Source: JAVJSD01 sp040219575
GTDB lineage: Bacteria > Planctomycetota > Planctomycetia > Pirellulales > Pirellulaceae
Length of the DNA: 48,141 nucleotides
Direction: 5' to 3'
NCBI GenBank assembly: GCA_040219575.1
Contig: JAVJSD010000105.1
Span: forward strand, 1 to 48,141
Both the position numbers and the translations under genes were made by a program. Numbering within the stretch: the first letter of the stretch is position 1; the number at the start of each line of letters is the position of its first letter. This document shows positions 1 to 7,478 of the stretch, piece by piece. Below the pieces are notes generated by a model. That model ran no database searches. It was not told the DNA's origin and saw nothing but the letters and a program-made list of their open reading frames with translations.

Positions 1-60
1 GTGTTCCCCGTGTTTCATTGGGTGTAGACAACGTCCAACGAGCACGAAAGGATACACGCC

Positions 61-297
61 ATGGGTGAAGTCAAGCGTAGCGTTTTCGAGCCCGATTTCA
101 ATCGTGCGATCAAGGTCGAGGCGACCGACCAGCGGCTCACGGCGAAGGGCGTGGCTCGCTTTCTCGATCACACGCATTTTCAAGCCATGCGGATGGCGCG
201 GCATGTCGACTATCGGATCGACGCCGGCTACACGATCGGCGCCGTGCTGGATCGGTTGACCGAGAAAAATCGCCGTTTTATCGGGCGTTTGAAGGGG
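61..297 (+). pseudogene. IS1380-type transposase remnant
   Basis: The frame opens with MGEVKRSVFEPDFNRAIKV, which I recognise as the N-terminus of IS1380/IS4-type transposases common in planctomycetes. After about 28 residues it jumps to a stretch containing FLDHTHFQAM and then RIDAGYTIGAVLDRL and RRFIGRLKG. That second part resembles the central RNase H-like region (V/R-V/I-DAG-F/Y, later R-I/L-K) normally well over a hundred residues further on. The middle and the whole C-terminal half are missing. From about residue 80 the frame runs into low-complexity intergenic sequence before stopping near 546. It therefore looks like an internally deleted, truncated and inactive copy. The right edge is a judgement. 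No terminal inverted repeats or target duplication could be identified. Confidence 0.6.
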
Positions 298-415
298 CGA
301 TCGGGGCCGGCCATCGCGTTTGGCCGGGGAGGGCACGACCGTAACATGGCGTCATCTCGCCACGCCGAGTTCCGCGCCGATCCGCCCTTCCCTCGCTTCG
401 CTCGCTCTTCGCGGA

Positions 416-438
416 GGGAGGGTGATAGGGTTGCAGCG
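416..438. repeat. Dispersed 23-bp repeat, copy 1
   Basis: The 23 bases starting GGGAGGGTGATAGGG and ending TTGCAGCG recur exactly at 2864-2886. Both copies sit in non-coding DNA flanking the minus-strand gene at 572-2557, both preceded by a C/G-rich stretch. Confidence 0.75.
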
Positions 439-571
439 AGTACCAGAGTGGCCGTATTCTCGACGCGCGCGGCAGGGGCGTCCGCAGATTTTCGCAGAGT
501 GGCGCAGATGAATTCGGCGCGGCCTGCGGCCGCTTTTGAAGATTGAACAGGAGCAAACGGAGGGAACGGAG

Positions 572-2557
572 TTACCTCTGCGACGCGTCGCGCACTGGCC
601 AGGGTAGGCCGTCGTGGTAGATGTGGGCGCCGCGTGGGAAGAGGTTGGGTTTCAGTTCGGCGTCGCCGACGCGGTACTTGCGGCCGCGGCGGAGCTGTTC
701 CCGGTTGGCGGCGATGAAGGCGAGCCAGCGCTCGGCGAGGCCGGGGGCTTTCTCTCCGGTTTGATTGCCGTCCCAGCCGCTGCCGCCCTCGTACTCGATG
801 ACGCCGGTCTGCAACATCTCGAAACTCTTCGCGGCGGAGCCCCACTTCTGCGTCGCCGCGTCGTACATCGTTTCGTCGAGCCGGCGGGCCCAGGCCTCGA
901 GCACCTTGTCGCGCGGCGCCCCCGACGCGTAGGCCGCGCGATCGAGCTCGGCCATCACCCACGGATCTTTCTCGACGGCAAGCTGCTGCATGACGGCGGC
1001 CGCGAGGTCGGCTTCGCCCGCCGCGGTCGCCGTCTCCGCGGCCTGCAGGCGGACGCCGACGTCCTTGGATTCGAGCAGCGGCCCGAGTTGGTCGATCGCC
1101 CACGGCGGAGCGGGGCGAGGCAGCGCTTCCAAGGTGAGGCGGCGAACGTACGCCGTCGCGTGCCGCAGCCAGCCCGGTCCGCGGCGGGCGAAGTCCTCGG
1201 CCGTGGGGCCGTCGGAGCGTTCGAGTGCGAGCAGGTAGACGGCGATCTGGCCGGGCGTTTTCGGCTCGGCCGGGGCGGGGATCTCCAGGATCGATGCACA
1301 CTGCTTGAGATCGGGAAGGAACCCGTAGGTCAGCGGCGACTCCAGCGGAACACGCGCACTCAGCGCCAGCGCCTCGTCGAGCGCCTTGACGATCGCGGCG
1401 TGATCTTCCGCCACGCCGACCGATTGCAACAGCTCCGCGGCGAACTCCTTGCGGCTGTCGCGGAGGTTCGACGACTTCGCATGCAGCAGGATCTCTTTGG
1501 CGTACTGCCGCACCGGCGCGGCGTGCCCGGGCCGCCAGCAGGCCGCCACCCGCTTCTTGCGAGCTTCCAGCCAGGCGTCGCTCCGCCAGGAGTAACCAGC
1601 GGTCGCTCGTAGCGGCTCCGGCATGGGAACGCGCTCGCGAAGCGCGCGGGCCGCCAGGTCGGAGACGGCGTCCTGCTCCCAGGCGGTGACGCCGCGCTGC
1701 TTGAGGTCGGCGACCACGGCCAGGCGTTTCTCTTCGTCGTCGGGCAGGGAGAGCAACTCGATCAGGGCCGTTGTGGCGGCCGGCGTCTCAATCCCCGCGA
1801 TCCCCTGCACCGCCTCGGGATGATGGGCCCGCGCGAGCTCCATCAGCACCGGCAAGTAAACCGGGTAACGGAGCGTGCTGTAGTCGGGGTACATCGCGCG
1901 CCGCTCGCCCCACGAGGCGCCGAAGTCGGTCATTCCTTGGATGGCTTCGACGACCTCGCGGGCCTGCATGTCTCCCGGCATGTCGACGCGTATCTCCGCA
2001 TCGGCCCAGCGGGGATCGAGCATGCCGTCGACGACCGGCCCACCCCAGCCGAGGTCGTGGGCGACGCGGAGGGCGTAAACGCCCGGCTGCGCGAGCGTGC
2101 GGTACCGCATCAGCGGCACATTGCCGATCCAACTCTGGCCCGGGAGAACCTCGAACGATCCGCCGAGCCCTCCCATGTCGATTTGTTCGGGGGCGGGGTC
2201 TTCCTGAGGCGCGCCCTTTTCACTGAGCGCGATCACCTTGAAGCGGTTGGCCCGGGCGCCGCCGCGGTAGTCGCCGCCGATGTCGACCTCAAAGGGCGCA
2301 TCTCCGGTGTTCTTCACTTCGTAGTACAGCAGGATGTTCTCGCCCAGCAACCAGCGCTGCTTGAGCGGCACGAGGCGGATCTCCGCCCCGGGCGGCAGCT
2401 TGGCCGGGGCGCGCGGCGCCGCGTCTTGCTGCTGTTTCGCGTTGTCCTCGGCCTGCCCTGCTGGCGATTCAGGCGGATCACCCGTCAGCGGCCCGCCGGC
2501 GATTAGCGCCGCCGCGAGCAGCAGCGCGAGCACGGTGCACACCCGGCTTCGATTCAT
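572..2557 (-). CDS. Secreted protein of unknown function with helical-repeat C-terminal region
   Basis: A 661-residue protein. The start is the ATG at 2557 because an AAGGTGG ribosome site lies 4-5 nt upstream and a clean signal peptide follows (MNRSR, then a Leu/Ala-rich core ending near residue 22). Upstream in-frame codons lie in repeat DNA. Residues about 25-55 are a Gln/Ala/Pro linker. Residues about 55-200 look beta-rich (LGENILLYYEVKNTGDAPFEV), like an Ig-type or intracellular-proteinase-inhibitor-like domain. The remainder is Ala/Leu/Glu-rich and helical, with HEAT-like segments such as PAATTALIELLSLPDDEEKR and VGVRLQAAETATAAGEADLA. No catalytic motif is visible. It is presumably exported to the periplasm or envelope and transcribed alone. 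I do not recognise a named family; the secreted beta-domain plus HEAT architecture is frequent in planctomycetes. Confidence 0.8.
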   Translation of the reverse strand: MNRSRVCTVLALLLAAALIAGGPLTGDPPESPAGQAEDNAKQQQDAAPRAPAKLPPGAEIRLVPLKQRWLLGENILLYYEVKNTGDAPFEVDIGGDYRGGARANRFKVIALSEKGAPQEDPAPEQIDMGGLGGSFEVLPGQSWIGNVPLMRYRTLAQPGVYALRVAHDLGWGGPVVDGMLDPRWADAEIRVDMPGDMQAREVVEAIQGMTDFGASWGERRAMYPDYSTLRYPVYLPVLMELARAHHPEAVQGIAGIETPAATTALIELLSLPDDEEKRLAVVADLKQRGVTAWEQDAVSDLAARALRERVPMPEPLRATAGYSWRSDAWLEARKKRVAACWRPGHAAPVRQYAKEILLHAKSSNLRDSRKEFAAELLQSVGVAEDHAAIVKALDEALALSARVPLESPLTYGFLPDLKQCASILEIPAPAEPKTPGQIAVYLLALERSDGPTAEDFARRGPGWLRHATAYVRRLTLEALPRPAPPWAIDQLGPLLESKDVGVRLQAAETATAAGEADLAAAVMQQLAVEKDPWVMAELDRAAYASGAPRDKVLEAWARRLDETMYDAATQKWGSAAKSFEMLQTGVIEYEGGSGWDGNQTGEKAPGLAERWLAFIAANREQLRRGRKYRVGDAELKPNLFPRGAHIYHDGLPWPVRDASQR

Positions 2558-2717
2558 ATTCCACCTTTCGGTCTGGTCGAGATCGGGTCTGGTCGAGATC
2601 GCCGGTGCTCCGTCGAACACCGCCCCCGCTTGAGACGCACACCACCGCTTTTCAGTTTCGCACCTGGCTAAGAAATCCGGGAATTCTCTTTCAGCGATTC
2701 GACACGATCCGGGGAAT

Positions 2718-2786
2718 GAATGGGGACAAGCAGCTTGAGTATGGTGGGGATGAATGGGGCCCGCCCCAAGCTGCCTGTCCCCATTC
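2718..2786. repeat. Inverted repeat, 20-bp arms
   Basis: Arms GAATGGGGACAAGCAGCTTG (2718-2737) and CAAGCTGCCTGTCCCCATTC (2767-2786) are reverse complements with one mismatch and a 29-nt loop. The right arm merges into the CCCCATTCGT decamer array that continues to 2834. Confidence 0.75.
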
Positions 2787-2834
2787 GTTGCCTCCCCATT
2801 CGTTGCCTGTCCCCATTCGTCCATTCCCATTCGT
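2779..2834. repeat. Four-copy CCCCATTCGT decamer array
   Basis: CCCCATTCGT occurs at 2779-2788, 2794-2803 and 2811-2820, with TCCCATTCGT at 2825-2834. The spacing is irregular (5, 7 and 4 nt). The array is non-coding and overlaps the right arm of the adjacent inverted repeat. Confidence 0.7.
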
Positions 2835-2863
2835 CCATTCTCGCCTTGCCCGAAGGGCCCGGG

Positions 2864-2886
2864 GGGAGGGTGATAGGGTTGCAGCG
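2864..2886. repeat. Dispersed 23-bp repeat, copy 2
   Basis: An exact copy of the sequence at 416-438, in the same orientation. It lies upstream of the zinc-ribbon membrane protein gene. Confidence 0.75.
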
Positions 2887-3024
2887 GGTTTTTGGGAATC
2901 GGATTCACGCCTGCGGTTCGTTCTCCTTCTTCGATCGGAAGTGTGCCAAATCGACAACGCCCTCGGCCTGCGGTACCCTGAGGCGCTCCCAATCCACTCG
3001 GCTTCGCCTGTTCGGAAGTTGCGC

Positions 3025-3501
3025 GTGAGTGAATCCACCGTTCTCGATCTGAAGACCTGCCCCTCCTGCGGCGCCGATTGCGATGCGCGGGACGCTCGCT
3101 GCTGGCTGTGTCATGCCGATGTGACGCCCGGCGGCGGCGAGATCGTCGATGCGGTCGTCGTTCAACAGTCGCCGCACTACGCTCCGACGGAAACCCTGTT
3201 CGCGGTGATGGCCGGCATCCTGGCGGTGCTGATTGTGCTGGTCGGAATCGGTTCGGCGCTTTCCGAACCGGGGATGACCGTCCTGCTGCTGATCGTCGTC
3301 GTGCCGGCCCTGGTCGCCACGCTGGTTCGCATTCAGGCGCGAAAGGGTCGCGTGGGCCACGTGGGTTGGGGCGAGAAATTGGCCACGTTCGTCATCTCCG
3401 CCTCGATCACCGTCGGCCTGCTGGGGATGCTTGGCGTGGCGGCGATCGTCGCCCTGGTGGCCTTCTGCTTCTACACCCTGGCGACGCAGAACGTTCACTG
3501 A
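3025..3501 (+). CDS. Small membrane protein with N-terminal zinc ribbon
   Basis: A 158-residue protein from a GTG at 3025, chosen because the coding pattern begins there (SESTVLDLKTCPSCG). A weak CGGAAG lies upstream. Residues 12-29 carry CPSC and CWLC pairs (C12, C15, C26, C29, with an extra C19), a typical zinc-ribbon knuckle. Hydrophobic helices follow at about 60-80, 83-105 and 125-152, so the protein is an inner-membrane protein with a cytoplasmic metal-binding tip. I do not recognise a named family. The gene is 65 nt upstream of, and in line with, the radical SAM gene, so it is likely the first gene of a three-gene transcription unit. A role as a membrane partner of the downstream enzymes is inference from position only. 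Confidence 0.7.
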   Translation: MSESTVLDLKTCPSCGADCDARDARCWLCHADVTPGGGEIVDAVVVQQSPHYAPTETLFAVMAGILAVLIVLVGIGSALSEPGMTVLLLIVVVPALVATLVRIQARKGRVGHVGWGEKLATFVISASITVGLLGMLGVAAIVALVAFCFYTLATQNVH

Positions 3502-3566
3502 CCGTCGTCGGCGGCCACCACCAACGAGCAACTCCACGCGTTTTGACGAACCAACGAGACCGGCCG

Positions 3567-5084
3567 ATGCACCTCAGCACGCATACCTTCCTGGGTACGA
3601 CGCAAAGCCTCTGCCCCGAGTGCCTGGCGCTGGTGCCGGCCAAGATCCTGGTGCGCGATCGGCGGGTGTACTTTCGCAAACGCTGTCCGACGCACGGTGT
3701 GCGGGAAGACTTCGTTTGCAGCGACGTCGACTACTACGACCGCCTGGAATACGCGCTGCCGAGCAAGCTGCCCAACACCTACGGCGTCGAGCCCGACAAG
3801 GGTTGTCCCTACGATTGCGGACTGTGCACCGAGCACGAGCAGCACACCTGCATCGCACTGGTCGAGATCACGTCGAACTGCAACCTGACCTGCCCGATGT
3901 GCTTCGCCTCGAGCGCCCCCGGCGGCAAGCATCTCTCCTACGAAGACTGCTGCCGGGCGATCGACCGCATCGTCGAGACCGAGGGACGTCCCGAGGTGAT
4001 TCAACTTTCCGGCGGCGAACCGACGATCCATCCCGACTTCGAGCGGATTCTGGACTACGCCGCCGCGCAGCCGGTCGATTACATCACCATCAACACCAAC
4101 GGCCTGCGTTTCGCGCACGACCCGCGGCTGATCGAAATGGCGGCCCGGCACAAGGACCGCCTGGAGGTTTATTTCCAGCTCGACGGACTCGATGACGACA
4201 TTTCGCAGCAGTTGCGCGGCCAGCCGCTCACCAAGACCAAGTTGGAGGCGATCGCGGCGCTGGGCGCGGCGGGCGTCCACATCACGCTGGCCGTGACGCT
4301 CCAAGGGGGCGTGAACGACGATCAACTCGGCCCGTTGGTCGAGTTCGCGTTGGCGCGTCCGTGGATCACGGGCATCAGCTTCCAGCCGGCCACGTACTCC
4401 GGCCGGTTCGCGTTGCCGGAGCAGCTCGAACAGCGAACGACCTTCCCCGACGTGATCAAGGGTCTCGCCGCGCAGACCGGCGGCATGCTGCGCGAGAGCG
4501 ACTTCATGCCGCTGCCGTGCGCCCATCCAAACTGCCACAGCCTGATGATCGGCTACCGCAGCGGCGAGCAGCTCGTGCCGCTGGCGCGGTTCTTCGACGC
4601 CAAGAACAATCTCGACCTGCTGGCCAACGGCATCGCCTTCACACGCCCCAAGGCCCGTAATTTGATTCTGCAGTACCTGGGACGGCAGGGTTGCTGCAGC
4701 GGCGGCTGCGCCCCGGACGAGCAAGCCGCCGAGGGGCTGCCGATTGTCGCACTTGGCGAAAGCAGTCCCGCGCCGTCGGCCAACGCCAACGGACATCGCC
4801 TCAGCGCCGAGCAACAGTTTTTCGCCCGGGCGGTGGCGGAGGAGCTTGGCGCGGAGGACCTGTTCCGCATCACGATCACGTCGTTTCTGGATGCGTACAA
4901 CTTCGACGTCCGGCGGCTGATGAAGTGCTGCACCCACCACGTCTTGCCCAGCGGCCATGTGATTCCCTTCTGCGCGTACAACGTGTTGTATCGCGAGGGC
5001 CACGTGCCGCTGCCCACGCTGCAGAAGATGGCGAGCGCGACGGCCGAGCCGTCGGCTTGGGGAACGCCTGCGGCTGATTGTTGA
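3567..5084 (+). CDS. Multi-cluster radical SAM enzyme, MJ0619/tetraether-synthase-like
   Basis: A 505-residue radical SAM protein starting at ATG 3567 (MHLSTHTFLG). The SAM cluster motif is C105-x3-C109-x2-C112 (CNLTCPMC), with the SGGEP motif at 148-152. An N-terminal rubredoxin or zinc-like site is formed by C16, C19 and C40 (CPEC...RCPTHG). A second cysteine group is KGCPYDCGLC...HTC (C80, C84, C87, C95). Further conserved-looking cysteines are C318/C323, C376/C377/C381, C454/C455 and C469. This layout matches the family containing the archaeal pterin methylase MJ0619 and tetraether lipid synthase Tes, which carry auxiliary FeS clusters and an N-terminal rubredoxin-like site. Substrate is unknown: C-C bond formation or methylation on a lipid or pterin is possible. 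The neighbouring Lgt-like membrane protein, 21 nt downstream, favours a lipid or lipoprotein role. It is not an anaerobic sulfatase maturase by motif. Confidence 0.85.
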   Translation: MHLSTHTFLGTTQSLCPECLALVPAKILVRDRRVYFRKRCPTHGVREDFVCSDVDYYDRLEYALPSKLPNTYGVEPDKGCPYDCGLCTEHEQHTCIALVEITSNCNLTCPMCFASSAPGGKHLSYEDCCRAIDRIVETEGRPEVIQLSGGEPTIHPDFERILDYAAAQPVDYITINTNGLRFAHDPRLIEMAARHKDRLEVYFQLDGLDDDISQQLRGQPLTKTKLEAIAALGAAGVHITLAVTLQGGVNDDQLGPLVEFALARPWITGISFQPATYSGRFALPEQLEQRTTFPDVIKGLAAQTGGMLRESDFMPLPCAHPNCHSLMIGYRSGEQLVPLARFFDAKNNLDLLANGIAFTRPKARNLILQYLGRQGCCSGGCAPDEQAAEGLPIVALGESSPAPSANANGHRLSAEQQFFARAVAEELGAEDLFRITITSFLDAYNFDVRRLMKCCTHHVLPSGHVIPFCAYNVLYREGHVPLPTLQKMASATAEPSAWGTPAADC

Positions 5085-5105
5085 ATTGAGAGACGCAACT
5101 GCTTC

Positions 5106-5861
5106 ATGTCGTGGACCTACTCGGCCATCATGCTCACGGCGATCGTCACCTGCAGCCTGCTGCTGCGGCGTTCGCAGGCGAAGCTGCCGCTGTTGTGGTG
5201 GCAGAAACTGGGGCTCGGCGTGGGGGCGTTCTGTGGGGCGATGCTGGGGGCCAAGCTGCCGTTTGTGCTGGCCAGCTGGGAAGGCCTGCTCAGCGGCACG
5301 GCCTGGTTGGCGCACGGTAAGACGATCCTGTGCGGCATCGTGGGCGGCTACCTGGGCGTGGAGATCGCCAAGTGGTCGCTCGAGATTCGCGTCAAGACCG
5401 GCGACACCTTCGCCGCGCCGGTGGCGCTGGCCGTGGCGATCGGCCGCGTGGCCTGTTTCTTCGGCGGTTGCTGCTTCGGCGTCGCCACGTCGCTCCCTTG
5501 GGGAGTCTGTTTTCCGACCGCTCCCGATGGCGGCGAAGCGGCCCGCCATCCCACGCAATTGTACGAGGCCGCCTTCCATTTCACCTGCGCGATCGTGCTG
5601 TTCTGGTTGGGGCGGCGCGGGCTGCTGCGCGGTCAACTGATCAAGTTGTACATCCTGGTCTATCTCGGCTACCGCTTCTTGTCGGAGTTCATTCGGCCGG
5701 AGGCGGAGCTGCTGTGGGGACTGACCGCCTACCAATGGGCGGCGCTGGCGCTGGCGCCGGTGTTTATCGCCCTCTGGTATCGCGACGCGCGACAGATGCG
5801 GCTCGAAGTCGAGGCGATCGCCGACGATCGGAAGACGGCGAGCACGGCGACCATGACATGA
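5106..5861 (+). CDS. Lgt-family (prolipoprotein diacylglyceryl transferase-like) membrane protein
   Basis: A 251-residue polytopic membrane protein with about seven helices, starting at ATG 5106, 21 nt after the radical SAM gene. Family landmarks are GR at 113-114, HPTQLYE at 148-154 and YRFLSEFIRPE at 189-199, matching the HPxQLYE and C-terminal R-F-x-x-E-x-x-R regions of Lgt. The usual Lgt signature after GR, roughly G-N-F-x-N-x-E-x-x-G, is instead A-C-F-F-G-G-C-C-F-G, so the Asn and Glu positions are Cys or Gly. Where Lgt has its HGG loop, this protein has GKTILCGIVGGYLGVE. It is therefore a divergent paralogue rather than housekeeping Lgt. Transfer of a diacylglyceryl or other lipid group is plausible but unproven. 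Pairing with the radical SAM gene suggests a shared lipid substrate. Confidence 0.85.
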   Translation: MSWTYSAIMLTAIVTCSLLLRRSQAKLPLLWWQKLGLGVGAFCGAMLGAKLPFVLASWEGLLSGTAWLAHGKTILCGIVGGYLGVEIAKWSLEIRVKTGDTFAAPVALAVAIGRVACFFGGCCFGVATSLPWGVCFPTAPDGGEAARHPTQLYEAAFHFTCAIVLFWLGRRGLLRGQLIKLYILVYLGYRFLSEFIRPEAELLWGLTAYQWAALALAPVFIALWYRDARQMRLEVEAIADDRKTASTATMT

Positions 5862-5872
5862 CGCCGCGCAGC

Positions 5873-5898
5873 TACGACGGACGTCGACGTCCGTCGTA
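5873..5898. terminator. 26-bp perfect palindrome between convergent genes
   Basis: Centred on GTCGAC, the sequence TACGACGGACGT and its exact complement form a perfect 26-bp palindrome. It lies 12 nt after the Lgt-like stop and 18 nt from the stop of the convergent methyltransferase gene, so it could act as a bidirectional terminator. It lacks a T-tract. The same GACGGACGT...ACGTCCGTC core recurs at 32556-32581. Confidence 0.5.
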
Positions 5899-5915
5899 CG
5901 AGAGCGCAAAGCGTT

Positions 5916-6530
5916 TCAGTCTCCGTCGCGAGACGCCTTCCGCCAGTGCGGCATGAACCGGCCGGTGCGGGCCATGTAGTCGCGGTAGGCGTCGCCGAAG
6001 CGGGCGACGAGGTTCGCCTCCTCTTTTCTCGTGCGTATCACCAACAGAACAAACGCAGCGACGCCAATCAGTGGAACCAACCAGTTGGCCGACAGCAGCG
6101 ACGCGCCGGCGACCAATAGCAGCATCGCCGAATACAGCGGGTGCCGGATCCAGCGATAGGGACCGGTGGTCACCAGCGTGTGTTCGGCGCGGGTGACGAC
6201 CGTGTCGGTGATGTTCATCCCCAGATGGCGAAACATCCACAGCATCAACAGCCAACCGCAGACGCCCGCCGGAACTCCCATCCAGCGCAACAGCGGCGGC
6301 AGGGCGAGTTGCGACCACGTCATCCACTCGGGCCGGGCGACGTAGACCACCAGCGAGGCGACGCCCAACAGCCCCAGCAAGCGCAAACCGATCAGCATGA
6401 CCAGCCCCTCCTGCATGCGGTCGATCGTTTCACCGCGTGGGCGATTGCGAATGCGGAAGTAGGCTCCCATGACCGCCACCGAGAGAATGCCGACCGCCAC
6501 GGCCGCGCGAAACCAGAGTTCGTCATTCAT
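5916..6530 (-). CDS. Membrane methyltransferase, isoprenylcysteine carboxyl methyltransferase-like
   Basis: A 204-residue integral membrane protein with about five helices, starting at ATG 6530. The C-terminal half shows the ICMT/phospholipid N-methyltransferase signature: TGPYRWIRHPLYSAMLLL at about 125-142, followed by a hydrophobic helix and RKEEANLVARFGDAYRDYM. In this family the RHP motif and the pair of Glu residues bind S-adenosylmethionine and the membrane substrate. In bacteria the substrates are usually lipids or quinone-like molecules, and the substrate here cannot be read from sequence. The start codon overlaps the stop of the upstream cupin gene by 4 nt (ATGA), implying translational coupling. 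Confidence 0.8.
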   Translation of the reverse strand: MNDELWFRAAVAVGILSVAVMGAYFRIRNRPRGETIDRMQEGLVMLIGLRLLGLLGVASLVVYVARPEWMTWSQLALPPLLRWMGVPAGVCGWLLMLWMFRHLGMNITDTVVTRAEHTLVTTGPYRWIRHPLYSAMLLLVAGASLLSANWLVPLIGVAAFVLLVIRTRKEEANLVARFGDAYRDYMARTGRFMPHWRKASRDGD

Positions 6531-7249
6531 GGCGTCTCGCCACGCCGCCGTGAGGCCGAAACGCCGTCGACATAGGTGCGGTTGAGCATGGGATGGAATT
6601 CGTCGGTCGGACCCCAATCGCTGTCGGGATGGAACGCGACGACCGTCAGCGCTTCGCCCAGCGTATGGAAGCTGTGCCGACATTCGGCGGCGATTACAAA
6701 CACCGCGCCGGGCGTCATCTGCGTCTCGCCGTCGGCCGTGCGACAGACGCCGCGGCCGCGGACCACCAGGCCGGCTCGAAACGAAGGGTGCGTGTGGGTC
6801 GTCTGGTTCGTGCCGGGGGGAATGTGCAACAGGTTGAGGCAGGCGTCGCCCTGGCGAATCGGCCCAATGAGCAGCGAATCGCTGCAACCGTCGATGTATC
6901 GCAAGCGGCCTGTCGCCTCGATCGGCCCGCCGAGCTGAAAGAAGCCGCGATGCTCCAACTGGCTGACAACCATGCCCAGCCCGTCGCCGTCGAGCGCCGC
7001 CGCACCGACGGCCGAGAAGTACATTCCGGGCGTCAGGCGGAACTCGCCCGATTCGCATGTCAGCGTGGGCCGACCCGATTCGACGAAGCCGAAGTGTGTG
7101 GCGCCGCCGGAAAGTTCGACTCGCCGCCCACGCCACGCCAGCAAGATGAATGGTCTGTCGTCACAGTCGAGCCGCGCCAGTTCGCCGCCAACGGAAGGGA
7201 AGATCGTGAACTCGGCTGACGGAGAAACGGTTTGTTTCGAAGCGTCCAT
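6527..7249 (-). CDS. Cupin-domain protein
   Basis: A 240-residue soluble protein with start ATG 7249 (MDASKQTVSPSAEF). An earlier in-frame codon at 7312 would place the start in the loop of an inverted repeat, so I rejected it. The C-terminal half has the metal-binding cupin pattern: THTHPSFRAGLVVRGRGVC, then TPGAVFVIAAECRHSFHT, giving H-x-H and a downstream His. The N-terminal half looks like a degenerate second beta-barrel (ESGEFRLTPGMYFSAVG), so this may be a bicupin. Cupins range from dioxygenases and isomerases to sensors. The reaction here is unknown. The 4-nt overlap with the ICMT-like methyltransferase gene indicates a two-gene operon. Confidence 0.75.
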   Translation of the reverse strand: MDASKQTVSPSAEFTIFPSVGGELARLDCDDRPFILLAWRGRRVELSGGATHFGFVESGRPTLTCESGEFRLTPGMYFSAVGAAALDGDGLGMVVSQLEHRGFFQLGGPIEATGRLRYIDGCSDSLLIGPIRQGDACLNLLHIPPGTNQTTHTHPSFRAGLVVRGRGVCRTADGETQMTPGAVFVIAAECRHSFHTLGEALTVVAFHPDSDWGPTDEFHPMLNRTYVDGVSASRRRGETP

Positions 7250-7274
7250 GTCAGCGATCGCCGGTGGCTCGTAA

Positions 7275-7334
7275 CCGACGCTGCCAGCGTCGAAGGGAGG
7301 GAGTTCTAGCAAGTTCGGACGCTGGCAGCGTCGG
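7275..7334. repeat. Inverted repeat with self-palindromic 17-bp arms
   Basis: Arms CCGACGCTGCCAGCGTC (7275-7291) and GACGCTGGCAGCGTCGG (7318-7334) are exact reverse complements. Each arm is itself a palindrome (GACGCTG-G-CAGCGTC). A related palindrome with GATGCTGGCAGCATC occurs at 34770-34788. Confidence 0.75.
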
Positions 7335-7394
7335 CCACGATGTTGTGATGCCCCACTTAGGTTTTGTCTGGAAACGCCGTGACTGTGCGATTTT

Positions 7395-7463
7395 CCGTAG
7401 CGGAACTCGCCAGCGTTCCGAGGTATTCGGTCGAATTCGGAAGTCTGGCGACTTCCGCTACGA
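7395..7463. repeat. Dispersed palindromic element A, copy 1
   Basis: A 69-bp element running from CCGTAGCGGAACTCGCCAG to CTGGCGACTTCCGCTACGA. Its ends are imperfect inverted repeats of each other. It sits 15 nt downstream of the purB stop. Related copies lie at 8935-9003 and 32976-33051. Confidence 0.8.
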
Positions 7464-7478
7464 GCTATCCGACAGAGC

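Larger units (their letters stand above)
2558..3024. other. Divergent intergenic region rich in short repeats
   Basis: This separates the minus-strand HEAT-like gene from the plus-strand zinc-ribbon/radical SAM run, so it must carry both promoters. It holds a stem-loop with 20-bp arms (2718-2737 and 2767-2786), four copies of the decamer CCCCATTCGT or a one-base variant (2779-2834), and the second copy of the 23-bp dispersed repeat (2864-2886). No convincing gene was seen. Confidence 0.6.

Noticed and set aside
228..1301. A 357-codon minus-strand open frame
   Set aside because: It lies in another frame of the same strand as the gene at 572-2557, is Arg/Pro-rich, and extends through the transposase remnant.
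3567..5084. Anaerobic sulfatase-maturing enzyme for the sulfatase at 22996
   Set aside because: The cysteine spacing (CPEC, CPYDCGLC, CNLTCPMC) fits the MJ0619/Tes family, not anSME, and the gene is 18 kb from the sulfatase.
3495..5909. An 804-codon open frame on the minus strand
   Set aside because: It is antisense to the radical SAM and Lgt-like genes, which carry clear motifs. The composition is typical of a shadow frame.
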